From: Pictodentalium vernedei
Taxonomy: Eukaryota; Mollusca; Scaphopoda; Dentaliida; Dentaliidae
Reading direction: 5' to 3'
Length of the DNA: 64,000 nucleotides
Assembly (NCBI GenBank): GCA_031216915.1
Contig: CM062296.1
Span: 665,323,838 to 665,387,837 of the forward strand
A program made the translations under genes and the position numbers. The notes under the pieces were generated by a model. It saw only the letters and a list, made by a program, of their open reading frames with translations, made no database searches and was not told where the DNA came from. Positions 47,846 through 60,730 of the stretch are shown here, piece after piece. Within the stretch, counting starts at the first letter, position 1, and every line of letters begins with the position of its first letter.

Positions 47846-49605
47846 TGACAGCCCATTTTTCTGAAAATGTCTATGCTTGGCAGCCTCTGGAGGGTTAGCA
47901 AATGCTTACCGAAATATTTTGTCCATGCAACTTGTAATGTCACTCCAATACCTGCGAATGCAAACTTTTTGTTGAAAATCTTTTTGAGAAATCTACAGAA
48001 AACTGGAATTTTAAGCTTTTAGGGGTATATCTCCTTAACTAGCCAAAATGGGTTAAGACCTTGATTTTTGAATACACTTACTACTTACAAAAATGTTTCC
48101 TTGGCAGCTTTGCGTCCGGTAAAAGAAGTTATTTTTCTCTGTTGCCTTCTCATTTGATGTTGTTGGTGTCCAAAAAATGGACTATTTTTTCAGAATTTTG
48201 ACTTTTAGCAGTTCATAAAGGGTTAACCAATGCTTACCAGAATAATTTATCCATTCAAGTGGTAATGTGACACCAAGACCCTATCAATGGCCATTTTTTG
48301 TTGAAAAACCCTACCAGATGTTTGTAAAGAAATCCAGGGAAAAACATAAATTTTTAAGCCTTTGATGGGTATCAACTATTAACCAACAACAAAAGGAGGT
48401 TAACGCCTTGGTTTTTTGAATGCCCTTATTACTTACAAAAATGGTCCTTGGTGAATTCCACTTCCGACAAAGGAGATTAAGTTTATTTCTCAGGTACACG
48501 TCGGGAGCTGTGGGTGTCCGAAAACAGCCCATTTCAACAAAATTACGATGTTTGATAGCCTGCAGAGGGTTAATAAACGCTCACCGGAATATTTTGTCCA
48601 TGCAGCTTGTAATGCTCACACTAAGACCTGCGAGTAGTCCATTTTTTTCTTGAAAACCTACAGGATATTTTTTAGCTAAATCCACAGAAAATGGGGAATT
48701 TTAAGATTTCAAGGGGTCTCTCTCTCTTTAGCTTTTGCCAAAATGGGTAAGACTTCGACTTTTGAATACCCTTACTACTTACAAAAATGTTTCCATATAG
48801 ATTGTGCGCTCGATAAAAGAAAGCACTTTTCTTTGTGGCGTACCCGTTGGGTGCTGTTGGCGTCCAAAAACAGCCCATTTTATCACAATTTTGACTTTTA
48901 GCAGCCCGTGGAGGGTTAACAAATGCTCACCGCAGTATTTTGTACCACGCAGCATCTATTGTCACATCAAGGCCTGGGAGTGACAATTTTTTCTTGAAAA
49001 TCTACAAGACTCATTTAGAGAATCCACGGAAAACCTGAATTTTTTAGCTTTATGGGGGTATTGCTGTTTAACCAGCCCCAAACGGGTTAACGCTTGCTTT
49101 TTTGAACACCCTTATTACTTACAAAAATGATCTCCGGTGAATTCCACTTCCAATAAAGGAAGTTATGTTTATCTCTCGTGTATCGTTTGGGTGTTCTGGG
49201 GGCCTGAAACCGGCCCATTTCAGTAAAATTTCGATGTTTGGCAGCCTGTGGAGGGTTACCATATGCATCGCCTGATATGTCATGTGTATCAAAGGTCATG
49301 GCACAGACAGGTCTATCAATGATGAAGGTTTAAAAAAAATCTACAAGACGTGTTTCGAGAAAGTGCCGATAAACCCCAATTTTGGCAGTTTTTTGCCAAT
49401 TCCGACAAAATAAGGGTTAAATCGAAAATTCCGCTTCGGTACATTTTTAGATTTTGTGCCCCTCTATGCGTGTGCAAAATTTCGTGAAAATCGGTTCGAA
49501 AATGGCTTCTGAATCGTACGGACAAAATGTGTGGAAAAAAAAAGAAAAAAAACCCCCAAAACCCCCCCCCCCCCCCCCCCAAAAAAAAAAAAAAAAAATT
49601 TAAAA

Positions 49606-49716
49606 AATAATAATCCGTAGAAAAACAATAGTCTTTTCCAGAGGGAAAAGCCTAAAAAAAAAAAATAATAATAATCCCTAGAAAAACAATAGTCTTTTCC
49701 AGAGGGAAAAGCCTAA
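49606..49716. repeat. Paired boundary modules, B4/A5 junction
   Basis: Modules at 49606-49655 (CCGTAG) and 49667-49716 (CCCTAG). A 19-base C run at 49562-49580 lies just upstream in the A-rich linker and is not seen at other junctions. Confidence 0.85.
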
Positions 49717-49743
49717 CAAGATTTTTCGATTTCAAGAAATCGA
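49717..49743 (-). other. Unit end with hairpin, A5
   Basis: Identical to the A1 terminus although A5 is over 25 kb from the A1-A4 cluster; hairpin 49726-49743. Confidence 0.6.
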
Positions 49744-51388
49744 GAGATTCACCTATTCCGCTTGTCTTTTTAGGCAGCGACGAAATAAGATTGCATATAG
49801 AGCTGGTAGTTTTTTAGGCTATATTAAGTGCATAGCCGATAGAAAACTCCCTACAGTGTCTAACAATTCTTTCGGCAATACTCTTTCACATTGGCGTGAA
49901 TGCTGTATGCTTAATCTCCAAGTTAGGGCTAAATAGCAAACCCGTTGAACAGATCGCGTGTACTTAATAATAACAACATGTGCATGTGTGACACCATACA
50001 TTGTGGCGAACGTTTTCGCAGCAGCCATCCCAAACATTCAGCGTTTGTACCTGAAGCTCACCCGAACTCGGTCATATTATTAGAAAGTCCCGAAACCAAG
50101 CATGGGCCTCGAGGCAGCCGCCCCTCTCTCTCAACCCACACCCCGAACGTGCACATACCCTCTCCTGACATTCAACATGATAGAATGGGAAATTGGTGTC
50201 GCTCTCTGTGTGAAAAGATGCGGTAACTATTTGTGAAGAATGAGTGAAAAAAATGATGGAAATCGGTCAAGAATTGGCCGAGATATAGCGTTTTAATGAG
50301 TTGAGGTAATTGTTTGAATTTGGTCCCGTTCTAGCCGGTGCGACCTGACGCTGGGTATATGTCTGGGGTTGTGGCACTGCTCCCCCTGTGGGGTAGTTGC
50401 GCTTGAAATCGTGAATTCTCAGTTTCTGGTGGAGAGACGCTGGTGACTGAAAGATGCATTGTGTACACTGGCGCCAAATGGACCTCGCCAAGCTGGTAAC
50501 AGTTAGATATTTGTCAGAAATGAAAAGTGGACAGTAGGCTAATTTGACATTAAAATTGAACAGACAGCAGTGTCGCTCATACGCCCACTACGTCCAGACC
50601 ACTGGAGGCAGCTACACGAAATTTTCAGAAGTTGTTCTACTCTTCCTGCCCGACAGGTTAGTATCTTTGTCGAGTGGCGTGACCGCGTGGGAACAATGTG
50701 GATCGCGTGGAAACCGAAGGGACGATTCGTCCCTCCTCTATTCCCAATGCAACGACGTTTCCATTCACTATTCACCTGTCACCCATCGAGTTTGGCATTA
50801 TTTCTGTCTATTTGACGAACTGTTCAGCTTTCAATATTCACACGTTCACGTGGGACTGAAAGTTTGGAGTTAAACTGCTTATTTCAGAGCGTACCGGCAG
50901 AAACTGACAACTCGACCCGGTGGCGAAAAGCCGTCGTCTGGCTAATTTGACATTCAAACTGAACAGATACAATGTCGGATACACGCCAATTATGTCCCGA
51001 CCATACAAGGCAGCAACTTCAGATTCTCAGAATGTTTTCTCCTGTCCCTGCCCGACAGTTTAGTATCTTTGTCAAGTGCCAAGACCGCGTGGAAACACCG
51101 TGGATCAGGTGGAAACCGAGGGGACGATTCGTCCCTACTTTCTTCTCAATTCAACGACTTTCCTATTCATTATTTACCTGTCACCGGCTGAGTTTGGCAT
51201 TATATCTGTCTATTTGATGAACTTTTCAACCTTAACTATTTGCGGCCTCGTGTTTCACCACCGAAAGGCCACTGCACGGTTACCAATATATTCAGGGACT
51301 GATTTGCGAAAAAAAAACAATTATTCCGACTGTACCCACATGGGAACTCCTAAATCTGTAAGGGTTAAATTTTTAATAATAACGTATA

Positions 51389-51758
51389 TTTATTTATTTA
51401 TTGGTGTTTAAGGTCACATTCTTATGCACAATGGCTAATCGTGACCGTGACAGTTTTACGGGTGGAGGAAGCCGGAGTACCCGGAGAGAACCACCGAGCA
51501 ACGACGAGCAGCTGTCAGCTCTCCAACATCGTAACTCTGAACTCTGCACCGCTGCACAGGAAGGGTTAGATTGGTTGAAGACATGCGCACCATCGACGTG
51601 CAGTACGCCTCAGTACACAGCGTCATCGTGCCCCCATGTAGGCAATCGGGGTGAAGTGTCTTGCCCAAGGACACAACGCGGTTGCCGCAGGTGGGATTCG
51701 AACCGAGGACCTCTCGGCTTGCAGCCTGCACCTCTACCAACTGAGCCACCGCGCCCCC
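51389..51758 (-). mobile_element. SINE type 2 inserted in A5
   Basis: Same family as the B4 copy (head GGGGGCGCGGTGGCTCAG, GGTTCGAATCCC). Flanked by 15-bp direct repeats TAATAATAACGTATA at 51374-51388 and 51759-51773. A1-A4 have the empty site (near 1756 in A1), so insertion followed separation of A5. Confidence 0.91.
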
Positions 51759-52007
51759 TAATAATAACGTATAAAACAGAAGTTGTCGTGCTACGCTTGC
51801 TGCATGCAGGCATAGAAAACATTCAGCGCTCAATGAATTAGGAATGGAGTAATTGTCACTTAAACCAGCGAAATTCTGAAAAAAATGAGAGTTTTTTTTC
51901 GACGGCACCTACCTTTATGCATCCGAGACAGGGACTGCGTTAACTTACAGCAACCTTATAACAGAAAATATTCTTGGAATTGAACTGTGAATCCGAATTT
52001 CGAAAGC

Positions 52008-52324
52008 CTACAGAATGCAAATGGGTGATTGGCGAGCATCATCACTGGATCTAATGTTGTATTTCATGTTTTCTTTATATTCTATTTATTTTTTTGATCT
52101 CTCTCTCTCTCACTCTCTCTCTCTCTCAGTTAATTTGTGTTTGTCTATAATGTTTATAATATTTTGATTTTGCTAGATTCTGTTATTTATGGAATACGTT
52201 CTGCCATATTGTAAATTATTAGTCACCGTACAGGAACGGAAGGGCTTCTAAGTGGTAAGCACTTGTCCTCCAATCCTGATTTGCATTGTCAAATGGCAAA
52301 TAAAATATGTTTAATCTAATCTAA
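52008..52324 (+). mobile_element. LINE 3' end with (CT)n tract, A5
   Basis: Shortest and most interrupted (CT)n of the set (52098-52127); flanks as A1. Confidence 0.68.
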
Positions 52325-52333
52325 CAGTAGGGC

Positions 52334-52360
52334 GGGGGGGGGGGGGGGGGGGGGGGGGGG
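52334..52360. repeat. 27-base G run, A5
   Basis: Expansion of the G run after CAGTAGGGC. The CATGTA that normally follows is lost. Confidence 0.8.
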
Positions 52361-53351
52361 TCCTAGGTAAAAAAACAGCAGGGTGCAGGTGTTCTAGGTA
52401 AAATAAACAGCATGGGGGGGGGGGGGGTGTCCCCGCTAATTAATTTTAATAGCAGGCAGTTGTTCATGGGGCAGGTGTCCTATCCCACTGGTACTTGGCC
52501 TTGATGGAAATAACATTTCAACAAGAAACAACGGGAAACTTATTTGCAATAAAGCTGCAAAAACAAACTTGATTTTAGGACCATTCCATGGACATTTTAA
52601 AGCCTACTGCGATATCAGCGTTTCTTACTCTCGTCCTTTCACCACACCGCAGTATTTTACCCGAGTCGAGTTCTGACGTCATGCAAGTTTGACGGACATG
52701 CTTTCAATTATGTTATTGACAACAACATATTTATAATTTCGTGCTTACTGATCCGAATTTTGAAAACGACACACGCAATCGCGAAAGCATTTTCTGAAAA
52801 ACACGATTCTGTTAAAAATTTTAATGAAATTTGATTATTTTTTTTTATTTTCTATTTCGATGGCTCTTGTCGAAAAGGTGCTAATCACTGATTGTCCCAA
52901 ACGAGATCAAAGACACGCCGTAGTTTAATAACAGACAGAGAATCTTCTAAGAATATACATGCGCAATCCTAAAATGCAATAAATCAAGTGTTTTTTCACG
53001 TTTTATGAGAGAAATATGTCCAATTGTATCATTGAATCATTTTTAGGTATATGTGGGTGAGAAATTTTCTATACGGACAAAATACAGGCTAAATAAAATA
53101 TTTGCCATTATTTTCCGCAGACGTATTTTTGTCTTTGCTTCTTGGGGAAATTTCTTGCTGCTAAATACAACGAAGGTGTGTTATTTGATGCGGTCAGAAC
53201 CGTCAGGTGGTCGGGTCCGAAACCGCACCTCGCAGAAGATGTAGTGGGGGGGTGTCGATTTTACAAGTAATGTAGGCAGCGTACACGGCATGGGCTGTCT
53301 GTCTTTAATCCGACAAAACAGGGTTAAGGCTTGGGTTTTTGAATACCCTTA

Positions 53352-53726
53352 TTTATTTATTTATTTTATTTATTGGTGTTTAAGGTCACATACTTCTGCA
53401 CAATGGCTAATCGTGACCGTGACAGTTTTAGAGGTGGAGGAAGCCGGAGTACCCGGAGAGAACCACCAAGCATCGACGAGCAACTGTCAGCTCCTCAACA
53501 TTCTCACTCTGTTCAGGCTCCGCTCAGGCAGGGTTACAGAGGTTGAAGACATGTGCACCATCGACGTGCAGTATGCCTTAGTACACGGGGACATCGTGCC
53601 CCTATGTCGGCAACCGGACCAAAGTGCCTTGCCCAAGGACACAACGTGAGTCGTCCCGGACGGGGATCGAACTCGGGACCTCTAGCATAGAAGTACAACA
53701 GTCTACCACTGAGCCACCGCGCTCCC
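53352..53726 (-). mobile_element. SINE type 1, A5 copy
   Basis: Duplications 53339-53351 and 53727-53739. Very short tail with a TTTTA irregularity. Confidence 0.88.
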
Positions 53727-55959
53727 TTGAATACCCTTAATACTATCATACATTATCCCCCAGGAATTCTAAATCTGATAAAAGAGGTCATGTTTATCTA
53801 TTGCATACCCATTTTGCTGCCCGAAAACAGCCGATTTTATTAAAATTTTGACGTTTAGCAGCCGGTAGAGGGATTAACAAACGACTAGCGGAATATTCTA
53901 TCTATGCAATTTGTAAGACCTGCCAATGTCAAATTGTTCTTGAAAATCCCCAACAAGCAGTTAGCGAAATCCACGAAAATGTAAATTTTAAGCGTTTAAG
54001 GGGCATCTCTCCTTATCCAGTTCAAAATGGGTTAAGTTTCATTCTTTTAAATACCCTTACTACTTACAAACCTTAAACACCACTTAGATTCCATGATTTT
54101 TCTTGACCCCCACAGTGTCTGATGAATTGTTTTAAACTGTCTCACAAAAGTTGCTTCATTGATGTTATGAGAAAGGTGAGTATAGTAGTCTCAAATGATT
54201 CGGTTTGGTTTTGATAAAAAAATGTTTAAGTAAAACCCATCATTAATGGTAGAATGGATTAATATCAATATCAATGTTTCCCTATCAGTTTTGCGTCCGG
54301 TAAAAGCCCATGAAGGGTTAACAAATGCCTACCAGAATAATTGATCCATGCAACTAATCATATGACACCAAGACCTATCAACGGCCATTTTCTCTTGAAA
54401 ACCCCACAAAATGTTTGTAAAGAAATCCAGGGAAAACGATTTTTAAGCTTTTGATGGGTATCCCTGTTAACCTCCCCAACAGGGGTTAACGCTTGGCTTT
54501 TTGAATACCTTTATTACTTACAAAAATGGTCCTCTGTGAATTCCACTTCAAACAAAGGAGATTATGTTTATCTCTCATGTATACATTAGGTGCTGTGCGT
54601 GTCTGAAAACAGTCCCATGTTAACAACATTACGAAGCTTGGCAGCTTGTAGATGGTTAATGTCACATAAACACCTACGAATAGTCAATTTGTCTTGAAAC
54701 CCTACAAGTTACCGTTAGGGAAATTCACAGAAAATGGGAATTTAAAGCTTTCAAGGGATATCTCTCTTTAGCCTGCCAAAATGGGGTTGAGACGTCGACT
54801 TTTGAATACCCTTACTACTTACAAAAATGTTTCCATATAAATTGTACGCGCGATAAAAGAAGGAACTTGTCTTTGTGGTGTACCTTTTGGGTGCTGTTGG
54901 TGTGCAAAAACAGCCCAATTTTATCGTAATTTTGACCTTCAGCAGCCCGGGGAGGGTTAACTAATGCTGACCGGAATATTTTGTTCATGCGACTTGTAAT
55001 GTCACACCAAGACCTGCAAATAGCCGATTTTTCTTGAAAACCTACAAGATGTTGTTAGAGAAATCCACAGAAAACGGGTATTTTAAGATTTTTAATGGGT
55101 ATCTCTCTTTAACCAGCCCCAAATGGGTTAAGACGTCAAATTTTGAATACCCTTACCACTTTCAAAAATATTTTCCGATCAATTTTGCGTCCGATAAATG
55201 AAGGCCCCTTTCTCTGTGGTATATCGTTTGGGTGCTGTTGGTGTCTAAAAACAGCCCATTTTATCACGATTTTACGTTTAGCAGCTCGGGGAGGGTTAAC
55301 TAATGCTGACCGGAATATTTTATCCATGCAACTTGTAATGTCACACCAAGACCTGAGAGTGACCAATATTTCTTGAAAATCTACAAGACTCGTTTAGAGA
55401 AATCCACAGAAAACATGAAGTTTTGAGCTTTTTGGGGGGTATTGCTGTTTAACCAGCCCAAAACGGGTTAACACTTGGTTTTCTGAACACCCTTATTACT
55501 TACAAAAATGATCCTCGGTGAATTCCACTTCCAATAAAGGAAGTTATGTTTACCACTCGGGTATCGTTTGGGTGTTGTGGGGGTCTGAAACCGGCCCATT
55601 TCATCAAAATTTCGATGTTTGGCAGCCTGTGGAGGGTTACCATATGCATCGCCAAATATGTCGTGTGTATCAAAGGTTGTGTCATAGGTAGGTCTAGTAA
55701 TGATGGATGTTTAAAAAAAATCCTAAAGACGTGTTTCGAGAAAGTGCCGATAAACCCCAATTTTGGCAGTTTTTTGCCAATTCTGGCGAAATAAGGGTTA
55801 AATCGAAAATTCCGCTTCGGTACATTTTTAGATTTTTTGCCCCTCTATGCGTGTGCAAAATTTCGTGAAAATCGGTTCGAAAATGGCTTCTGAATCGTAC
55901 GGACAAAATGTGTGGAAAAAAAACCAAAAAAAAAAAAAAAAAAAAAAACCAAAAAAAAA

Positions 55960-55986
55960 CTAGACTTTATGATTCTGGAGAATCAT
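55960..55986 (-). other. Unit end with hairpin, B5
   Basis: Same sequence as B1; hairpin 55969-55986; preceded by an A run. Confidence 0.66.
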
Positions 55987-56114
55987 GGCTTTTCCCGATG
56001 AGATTCCATGATTCTTCATGACCCCACAGTGTCTGATGAATTGTTTTTAACTGTCTCACTGAAGTTCCTTCATTGATGTTATGAGAAAGGTGAGTATAGT
56101 AGTCTCAAATGACT

Positions 56115-57076
56115 TGGGTCGATCCTAATTAACACCATAATTATGGAAACACTGGAACTACCAGCGCGACTGAAGAGAACAATAGCAGCTCTGGGCATCT
56201 CTTGCCCTGTCACCTGGACTGTCCGGGAGACAGGGCAAGAGAGTCCATCTGAACTTGGAGTTCGTCATTCAAGATCACAACACCGCCACACCTTCTTCGG
56301 GGAGAGGTAGCACCTTTTGTGAGAGGAACCCCTCTCACACTGGTCCTCAGCCGAAGAAGCCTGGACCTGGCCCTGTAAAGAAGAAGAGCAAGAAGAAGAA
56401 GAGGTCCCGTCCACCAAGCGCCGGGATTCCAGGCGCCTGGGAGGCCTTCGGAATAGAAAGAAAGAGGTGAGCGAGAGTATGGAGGTCCTGGAGGCAGCTG
56501 CCAGTTCCCCTCCTAGTGCCACTAGTACACCCAACCAACTGCCAGCTCCTGAGCCGGTACTGTTGGATGAGGAACGTCTGGTGGAGACTGAGGAGGAACC
56601 GGAGGTTGCCTTTTCACCACCTCCCACCCCTCACTCCCCACTTCCTTCTCTACCGGACAGCCAGGGTGTGTCAATCTCAGCAACACAGCCACCTAAGTCT
56701 GCAGTCGCCGCCGAAGAAATAAGGAGAATAATAGAGATGGGAAGGCGGGCAGTTGAGATGGGAAACCGAATCGCCTCCGAAACCCACGAGTTCAGGGAAC
56801 AATCAAAAGCAGATCTCAAAAAGGAATTAGACGCAATCCATTCACCAAACTCAACAATAAACTCAACATCGTCGACTTCCACATCACAATCTCAACCACC
56901 TCCAAAGAACAAGAGCCGAAAGAAGCCTAGACGGGGTTAAGCCACCTCCCTCCTTCCTTTTCCTCCTCCACCACGCCTTGACATCCTACAACAACAACAA
57001 ACAGCTAACGAGGGTTGAAGGGGGCTTGTCCTTCAAATCGTCCCTGCGCGCTTCGGCGCGTAAAACCATTTCGTTC
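56115..57076 (+). mobile_element. ORF1-only retroposon in B5
   Basis: 962 bp with the same 13-bp target repeats (56102-56114, 57077-57089) at the equivalent site as in B2, so both copies descend from one insertion duplicated with the unit. The 3' hairpin region is slightly changed (GCGCGCTTCGGCGCG). Confidence 0.8.
56143..56940 (+). pseudogene. Gag/ORF1-like protein, frameshifted (B5 copy)
   Basis: Same protein as at 30165. The start ATG and first 30 or so codons are in frame. An extra G near 56234 (GACAGGGCAAG against GACAGGCAAG) shifts the frame, two extra bases near 56403 restore it, and an offsetting +1/-1 pair lies at about 56440-56451. From 56467 the frame is open without a stop to TAA 56938-56940 and has GAG where the B2 copy has TAG. 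The damage thus differs from that in B2; neither copy alone encodes an intact product. Confidence 0.6.
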
Positions 57077-58903
57077 GTCTCAAATGACTCAGTTGATAAA
57101 AAAATTGTTTAGGTAAAAACCATCATTAACGGTGGAGTGGGTTAATATCAATATCGTCGTCCGACAAGTTAATGACCCACAAAAGGAGTTATGTTTGTTT
57201 CACACATACCCACTAGGTGCAGTGTCTATTTGAAAATGGTCCATTTTATCTCAAATGTATCCAAAATATTGATGTCTGGCAGCTTGTAGAGGGTTAACAA
57301 GTACTAACAGGAATATTTTTCCATGCAACTTGTAATGTCACACTAAGAACTGCAAATGGCCATTTTTCTTTAAAATCTTCCAAGATGTTTTCAGAGAAAT
57401 CCCTGCGCATACGCTCTTTTCCAATTCGACGTGACGAAATGCGAAATTCATGTCTCTTCGTGGAAAGTGATGCCACAACTATTCATGAACAAGGAGTGAA
57501 AATTTCATGGAAATCTGCCTAGAATTGGTTGAGATATGGCGTTTTGGAGAGAGGAGGTAATTGTTTGAATTTGATCCTTCCTTTTCAAGCCAGTTCGAAA
57601 AAAGCGTCGGGAATGGGCGCAGAATCCTTCAGTGCCTCCTCGCTGGAGCAAGTCCACTTAAATGTTACAATTGTGTGTGACTGGTGGAGAGTTGACTGTA
57701 AATGGAAGTTGCTTCTTTAAGACAGCCACCAGGGACCCCAACACAACCTTTAAACCTACGAGAATCTCAGAAGTTTAAAGTCAAGAGAAATTGGCGGTGA
57801 TTGGGTTTCTGGCAGGCAGGAAAAGATTGACGAAGATTTGTATATTGGACATTAAAATAGCACTTCAGACATACACGAACGGTGTTCAGACCGCTGGAGG
57901 CAGCGACTTGAAATTTTCAGAACTTGTTCTACGAACCCTGGCCGACATTTTGGGATCTGTTTGGAGTGTCCGGACCGCGTGGAAAACACCACGCATCGCT
58001 TGGAATGTGAGAGTACTATTCGTCCCGACTCTATCAGTTTAGAATGGACACGGGCAGTGTTGTAGACGACTGTAGAGCTGCGATTGAGCATAACGTCCCA
58101 GGTTTCGGTGCCGCATTGCCTAACCAGCTCCAAAAGTGCGGCGGGGGAGGGGTATCCTGACACTATCTTTAAACCTTAGATAATCGTCAGAAGTTGAAGT
58201 GAAAAGAAATCGGCGGTGAGTAGGGTTTTTTGGCGGGTAACGATTAACGAAAATTTGCCAATTAGACATTAAAATTGCACTTCTCACAAACATGAAGCGT
58301 GTCTAGACCGCTGAAGGCAGCGACATCTAAGTTTCAGAACTTGTTCTACGCACCCTGGCCGACATTTTGGCATCTGTTGCGAGTGTCGAGGCCGCGTGAA
58401 GAACACCACGCATCGCGTGGAAAGTGAGAGTACTATTCGTCCCGACTCTATCAGTTTGGAATGGACTTGAGAACTGTTGTAGACTACTGTAGAGCAGCGA
58501 TTGAGCATGAAGTCGGAGTTTTTTGTGCCAAATTGCCTAACCAGCTCCAAGGTATGATTTTTCGTCTGTACATCGCCCAGATCGACTGTAGTTTATACCG
58601 TTACCATACGTTGAGGTAGCCTTTTGTCATTTTTGCCACTTTCGCCCCAGATTTGAGGGTACCTTCCTTCAATCCCATTTTATAGCAAAATCTAGCCATG
58701 CTCCCAACAACGCCCTCTCCCCGTCGGCCCGGGTGCTTCTAAAAATAGAAAGGTCAATGGGTAGGGGCCCGTTAGCAAACAAACGGGGGCAGGACAAGTG
58801 TACTTGATGAAAAAACAGTCGTGTGGACATCCCCGGAAGTGAAAACCTATGCTCAGTGGCTGTAATCAAGATGTTAATTTAGACTCCCATTACGGCCAAT
58901 ATA

Positions 58904-58991
58904 CTATAGAATGCAATTGGGTGGGTGGCGGGCATCATCACTGGATCTAATGTTGTATTTCATGTTTTCTTTATATTCTATTTATTTTTTT

Positions 58992-59083
<92 letters not shown>

Positions 59084-59281
59084 AGTTTAATTTGTGTTTG
59101 TCTATAATGTTTATAATATTTAGATTTTGCTAGATTCTGTTATTTATGAAATACGTTCTGCCATATTGTAAATTATTAGTCACCGTACAGGAACGGAGGG
59201 GCTTCTAAGTGGTAAGCACTTGTCCTCCAATCCTGATTTGCATTGTCAAGTGGCAAATAAAATATGTTTAATCTAATCTAA
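58904..59281 (+). mobile_element. LINE 3' end with (CT)n tract, B5
   Basis: Longest (CT)n (58996-59083), interrupted by CGAT. Upstream flank matches B3, not A, marking this part of B5 as B3-derived. Confidence 0.68.
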
Positions 59282-60221
59282 CAGTAGGGGGGGGGGGGGG
59301 GGGGGCATGAGTCCTAGGTAAAAAAACAGCAGAGGGCAGGTGTCCTAGGTAAAATAAACAGCATGGGGGGGGGGGGGGGGGGTGTCCCCGCTAATTAATT
59401 TTAATAGCAGGCAGTTGTTCATGGGGCAGGTGCCCTATCCCACTGCCCAGTATTCCAAATTTTCTATGGTACCTGGCCTTGACGGAAATAACATTTCAAC
59501 AAGAAACAACGGGAAACTTATTTGCAATAAAGCTGCAAATATAAAGTTGATTTTAGGACCATTCCATGGACATTTTAAAGCCTACTGCGATATCAGCGTT
59601 TCTTACTCTCGTCCTTTCACCACACCGCAGTATTTTACCAGAGTCGAGTTCTGACGACATGCAAGTTTGACGGACATGCTTTCAATTTTGTTATTGACAA
59701 CAACATATTTATAATTTCGTGCTTACTGATCCGAATTTTGAAAACGACACACGCAATCGCGAAAGCGTTTTCTGAAAACCACGATTCTGTAAAAGGTTTT
59801 AGTGAAATTTGATTACTTTTTTATTTTCAATTTCCATGGCTCTTGTTGAAAAGGTGCTAATCACTGATCGTCCCAAACGAGATCAAAGACACGCCGTAGT
59901 TTAATAACAGACAGAGAATCTTCTAAGAATATACATGCGCAATCCTAAAATGCAATAAATCAAGTGTTTTTTCACGTTTTATGAGAGAAATATGTCCAAT
60001 TGTATCATTGAATCATTTTTAGGTATATGTGGGTGAGAAATTTTCTATACGGACAAAATACAGGCTAAATAAAATATTTGCCATTATTTTCCGCAGACGT
60101 AATTTTGTCTTTGCTTCTTGGGGAAATTTCTTTCTGCTAAATACAACGAAGGTGTGTTATTTGATGTGGTCAGAACCGTCCGGTGGTCGGGTCCGAAACC
60201 GCACCTCGTAGGAGATTTAGT

Positions 60222-60248
60222 GGGGGGGGGGGGGGGGGGGGGGGGGGG
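60222..60248. repeat. 27-base G run, B5
   Basis: Lies inside the shared segment where other units have only about five to seven G (for example 3281-3287). It is a unit-specific expansion or an assembly artefact. Confidence 0.8.
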
Positions 60249-60353
60249 TCGATTTTACAAGTAATGTAGGCAGCGTACACGGCATGAGCTGTCTGTCTTT
60301 AATCCGACAAAACAGGGTTAAGGCTTGTTTTTTTGAATACCCGAATACCCTTA

Positions 60354-60730
60354 TTTATTTATTTATTTATTTATTTATTGGTGTTTAAGGTCACATACTT
60401 CTGCACAATGGCTAATCGTGAACCGTGACAGTTTTAGAGGTGGAGGAAGCCGGAGTACCCGGAGAGAACCACCAAGCATCGACGAGCAACTGTCAGCTCC
60501 TCAACATTCTCTATTCAGGCTCCGCTCAGGCAGGGGTTACAGAGGTTGAAGACATGTGTACCATCGACGTGCAGTGTGCCTTAGTACATGGGGACATCGT
60601 GCCCCCATGTCGGCAACCGGGCCAAAGTGCCTTGCCCAAGGACACAACGTGAAGTCGTCCCGGACGGGGATCGAACTCGGGACCTCTAGCATAGAAGTAC
60701 AACAGTCTACCACTGAGCCACCGCGCTCCC
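60354..60730 (-). mobile_element. SINE type 1, B5 copy
   Basis: The left target site is locally duplicated (GAATACCC twice, 60335-60350); right duplication 60731-60743. Sequence matches the A copies (ATACTTCTGC, not ATACTTATGC), supporting A origin of the B5 tail. Confidence 0.88.

Larger units (their letters stand above)
43458..49716. repeat. Array unit B4, most rearranged unit
   Basis: 6259 bp. Carries a second-type SINE (43974-44323), a reverse-strand LINE tail (44822-45135), a truncated SINE joined head-to-head to an inverted SINE piece (47166 to about 47708), and about 140 bp not seen elsewhere in the window. Roughly the first two 330-bp monomers after the SINE are missing compared with B1. 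The remaining block (about 47846-49535) has many small indels relative to other B units, so it is older, less homogenised, or affected by homopolymer errors. Confidence 0.9.
49717..55959. repeat. Array unit A5
   Basis: 6243 bp A unit lying between B units. Differs from A1-A4 by a second-type SINE (51389-51758), a small deletion near 50537 that joins ACAGTA to GGCTAATTTG, a short interrupted (CT)n (52098-52127), and a long G run (52334-52360) that has replaced the usual CATGTA. SINE 53352-53726; monomer block ends at 55916. No boundary module precedes B5. Confidence 0.92.
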
